A stretch of DNA of 64,000 bases from Undibacter mobilis (GTDB lineage: Bacteria; Pseudomonadota; Alphaproteobacteria; Rhizobiales; Xanthobacteraceae): contig NZ_QRGO01000001.1 of the NCBI RefSeq assembly GCF_003367195.1, positions 124,001-188,000 on the forward strand. Reading direction: 5' to 3'. The translations under genes and the position numbers were made by a program. The notes below the pieces were generated by a model. That model worked only from the letters and a program-made list of their open reading frames with translations. It ran no database searches and was not told where the DNA came from. Below are positions 61,639 to 64,000 of this stretch, piece after piece; positions within the stretch are counted from its first letter, which is position 1, and each line of letters opens with the position of its first letter.

Positions 61639-63215
61639 GGGACGAGACGGTCAAGCTCGCTCTTCCCGCTGCGGGTGCAGCGACGGAGCGGCCGATCTCC
61701 ATCGCAATCGTCGCGATGGGCGGCCAGGGCGGCGGTGTGCTGACGGACTGGATCGTCGAGCTCGGCGAAAGCCAGGGCTGGGTGGCGCAATCGACCTCCG
61801 TTCCGGGCGTCGCGCAACGCACCGGCGCAACCATCTACTACATCGAGATGATGCCGCCGCTCGCGGGGCGAAGTCCGATCCTGTCGCTAATGCCGACACC
61901 CGGCGACGTTGACGTCGTTCTCGCGTCGGAATTCGTCGAAGCCGGCCGGGCGATCTTGCGCGGTATTGTGACGCCGGAGCGGACAACACTGATCGCCTCG
62001 AGCCATCGCTCCTTCGCGGTAACCGAGAAGATGACGCCGGGCAACGGCATTATGGACAAGGCTATCGTCGGGGAGGCCATCGGCGTTACTGCCAAGCATC
62101 AGTACATTTTCGACATGAATGCGCTCGCTTTGCGGCACGGCAGCGTGATATCGGCCGCCATGTTCGGCGCGCTGGCCGGTTCTGGCGTACTGCCCTTCCC
62201 GCGCGAGAGCTATATCGAGATCATTCGCGGCGGCGGCAAAGGCGTCGAAGCCAGCATTCGCACGTTTGAAGCAGCGTTCGAGGAAACGCAAAATCCGGCG
62301 ACACCGGACAGCGACGTGGAGAAGCCTGCCATCATTCGTTTGCCGTCCGGCATCGGCAACCGGACTATCGAACCGCTGATCAATCGCCTGCGGAACGAGC
62401 TCCCGGCCGCGGCTCACGATATCGGTTATGCCGGACTGGCGAAGGTGGTGGACTTTCAAGACGTCGCCTATGGCGCCGAGTATCTCGACAATCTCATTCG
62501 TCTTTATGCCGAGGACCGCCGGGATGGCGGCGAGGCCAGAAATTTCCTCTTCACCGTAACTGCGGCAAAATACCTCGCCAATGCCATGGCCTATGACGAC
62601 GTCATTCGCGTCGCTGACCTGAAAACGCGCTCGACCCGCCGCGCCCGTATCGAGAAGGAAATGGGCCTCGCGCAGGATCAGGTGCTGCAGACAACCGAAT
62701 TCATGCATCCGCGCATGGACGAGGTAATGGGAGTGCTGCCCGCCGGCTTGGCCAGGTGGCTGGAGAAGCGTCCCGGTCTGGTGCGCTGGCTGGACGCCCG
62801 CGTCAACAAAGGACGCCGGCTACGCACATATTCCCTCCTGCCCTTCCTGATGCTTTACGCAGTCGGAGGCCTGCGGGGCCTCCGACGCCGCTCCTACCGT
62901 CACGCTGTCGAAGTTGAACACCGCGACCGCTGGCTTGCCGCCGCCACGGGCGCGCTCGCCAAGAACTACCAGCTTGGCGTTGAAATCCTGCAGTGCCGCC
63001 GGCTGGTCAAGGGCTATTCGGACACCCATTCGCGTGGATTGTCCAAGTTCGACAAGGTGATGGCCGCCATCGGCCTGGTCGAAGACCGTGACGATGCCGC
63101 CGATTGGGCCCGGCGCCTGCGCGAAGCCGCGATCAAGGATGCACCGGGAAAAGATTTGGAAGGGGCGATTGAGACAATCAAGTCATTCGCCTCGGAAGGT
63201 GCCTCGGTGCGCTAG
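61635..63215 (+). CDS. iorB: Indolepyruvate oxidoreductase beta subunit-like, extended (IorB + DUF6537-like)
   Basis: A 526-residue protein. The first ~210 residues are the gamma/IorB domain: IAIVAMGGQGGGVLTDWIVELG and VPGVAQRTGATIYYIEM. The extra ~300 residues are a helical C-terminal domain of the DUF6537 kind found in large Ior-type enzymes of aerobic proteobacteria. Coupled to iorA by ATGA overlap. The enzyme probably passes electrons to ferredoxin; no ferredoxin gene is visible nearby. Confidence 0.92.
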   Translation: MRDETVKLALPAAGAATERPISIAIVAMGGQGGGVLTDWIVELGESQGWVAQSTSVPGVAQRTGATIYYIEMMPPLAGRSPILSLMPTPGDVDVVLASEFVEAGRAILRGIVTPERTTLIASSHRSFAVTEKMTPGNGIMDKAIVGEAIGVTAKHQYIFDMNALALRHGSVISAAMFGALAGSGVLPFPRESYIEIIRGGGKGVEASIRTFEAAFEETQNPATPDSDVEKPAIIRLPSGIGNRTIEPLINRLRNELPAAAHDIGYAGLAKVVDFQDVAYGAEYLDNLIRLYAEDRRDGGEARNFLFTVTAAKYLANAMAYDDVIRVADLKTRSTRRARIEKEMGLAQDQVLQTTEFMHPRMDEVMGVLPAGLARWLEKRPGLVRWLDARVNKGRRLRTYSLLPFLMLYAVGGLRGLRRRSYRHAVEVEHRDRWLAAATGALAKNYQLGVEILQCRRLVKGYSDTHSRGLSKFDKVMAAIGLVEDRDDAADWARRLREAAIKDAPGKDLEGAIETIKSFASEGASVR

Positions 63216-63424
63216 CCACCGGGGACGCGCTGAGGATATCGAAATGCCGCGGACTTGTTCGTCGCCCCCCGTCCCTTTATCTGTTGCGCTAACCTTGGGG
63301 TGCGATTCGATGGTCTTGCCGCAACGCCGTTCGGGCTTTGGCAGGCGAGTTCCGGAACATTTCGATCCCGGCTCGTTGAAGGACGCCGGCGTCCTGACGA
63401 CGCCATTCTTTGGTGGGGCCTGAC
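63216..63424. other. Gap between iorB and MarR regulator 2
   Basis: 209 bases with no supported gene and no clear terminator. MarR 2 may be read through from iorAB or have its own weak promoter. Confidence 0.4.
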
Positions 63425-63919
63425 ATGGCGATATCGCCGGAAAAGAAGAACGTCGTCGACTTCGGCCAGCAGGAGACCCGCGTCTGGTTGCAGATATTGT
63501 CGCTGCACGGCGCCGTCTTCTCGTCGCTGAATGCGGTTCTCGGCTCCAAACTTGGACTTTCGGTTGCCAAGTTCGACGTCCTCGCTCAGCTCTATCGCTA
63601 CCAGGAAGGCCTCGCGCTCGGGCAACTGTCGCGGAACCTCAAGGTATCCGGAGGCAACGTATCCGGTCTGGTGCAGCGGCTTTTGACCGACGCCCTTATT
63701 AACAAGTCGATCTCCAGCGAAGACCGGCGCTCGTTCATCGTCCGCCTGACGCCTAAGGGGAAAGCGCTGTTTCAAAAGGCGGCCGCTATACACCAGAAGC
63801 ATCTGCGGGAATGCTTTGAAAACGTGAGTCCCGACGAGCTTGAACACGCATTGTCCATTTTGCGCTCGCTGTCGACCAAAGTTCGCGACAATGATCTGAA
63901 GCGAACCGGCAAGAAATAA
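63425..63919 (+). CDS. MarR-family transcription regulator 2
   Basis: A 164-residue MarR protein: MAISPEKKNVVDFGQQETRVWLQ leads to dimerisation helices and a winged helix with LGQLSRNLKVSGGNVSGLVQRLLTDALINKSISSEDRRSFIVRLTPKGK. Related in form to MarR regulator 1 but only moderately alike in sequence. Candidate repressor of iorAB through the operator at 59434. Its stop overlaps the next ATG by one base. Confidence 0.93.
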   Translation: MAISPEKKNVVDFGQQETRVWLQILSLHGAVFSSLNAVLGSKLGLSVAKFDVLAQLYRYQEGLALGQLSRNLKVSGGNVSGLVQRLLTDALINKSISSEDRRSFIVRLTPKGKALFQKAAAIHQKHLRECFENVSPDELEHALSILRSLSTKVRDNDLKRTGKK

Positions 63920-64000
63920 TGGGTCGTCGACCGAAAGCGTCGCGAGCGTCAGGTCCGCCAGATACGACGGAACGGCTGCAGCGCTACGTTCCGTATCTGG
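63919..64000 (+). CDS. Unidentified gene, 3' end cut off by the window
   Basis: An ATG overlapping the marR stop (TAATG) opens a frame that runs out of the window after 27 codons (MGRRPKASRASGPPDTTERL...). The one-base overlap with marR supports it as real, but no family can be named. Confidence 0.5.
   Translation, partial: MGRRPKASRASGPPDTTERLQRYVPYL

Overview
The window looks like chromosome from a high-GC alphaproteobacterium of the Hyphomicrobiales (Bradyrhizobium/Rhodopseudomonas/Pseudolabrys-like). The basis is an orthodox CtrA (Asp51), a ChpT phosphotransferase, a DUF1134/EipA envelope protein, alphaproteobacterial flagellar FliI/FliJ next to ctrA, a CheA with a fused receiver domain, and bradyrhizobial-style palindromic intergenic repeats. 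Genus is an inference; no rRNA is present.

Layout. 0-2.2 kb: a 5'-truncated Ala-rich coiled-coil/lipase-like gene and a secreted hypothetical. 2.2-5.4 kb: fliJ, fliI and ctrA, with CtrA-box-like and GANTC sites before ctrA. 5.4-9.7 kb: a YqaA membrane protein, a cytochrome b561/PepSY pair facing a PepSY/response regulator/histidine kinase operon, and a truncated second copy of yqaA. 9.7-11.84 kb: a visibly AT-richer island holding a complete retron of the Ec86/St85 type: sigma70-like promoter, msr-msd RNA with a perfect 26-bp msd stem, nucleoside-deoxyribosyltransferase-like effector, and retron reverse transcriptase. 12.1-12.4 kb: palindromic repeats. 12.4-18.7 kb: cheR, cheB, cheY, cheW, cheA-REC and chpT, all on the minus strand. 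18.9-22.6 kb: cysQ, a YHS protein, eipA, a membrane-anchored coiled-coil protein and tRNA-Val(CAC).

23-31 kb: a class III aminotransferase and a ThDP enzyme facing a four-gene PotABCD-type ABC importer. 31-35.8 kb: tex, an AI-2E/PerM-type membrane protein, two small YqjD-like envelope proteins and a DUF971 protein. 35.9-37.9 kb: a tightly overlapped sugar-acid operon (KDG kinase, methylglyoxal synthase, KDPG aldolase). 38-42.7 kb: a branched-chain/aromatic-acid type ABC importer with LivM and LivG fused.

42.9-64 kb: a catabolic cluster built from several short divergent operons. It has two acyl-CoA synthetases, a 4HBT thioesterase, a 3-hydroxyacyl-CoA dehydrogenase, an opine-type dehydrogenase, a thiolase-like protein with a DUF35-SDR fusion partner, a cyclase-type amidohydrolase, an Asp/Glu/hydantoin racemase, an OsmC protein, a nitrilase, a gentisate-dioxygenase-like cupin, an FAH-family hydrolase, a maleate isomerase, an indolepyruvate oxidoreductase (IorA/IorB) and two MarR regulators. 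The genes fit uptake of an aromatic or nitrile-containing acid, CoA activation, and ring cleavage by a gentisate route ending in maleate and then fumarate. Similar palindromes lie in several of the intergenic regions, suggesting shared control. The substrate cannot be fixed from sequence alone.
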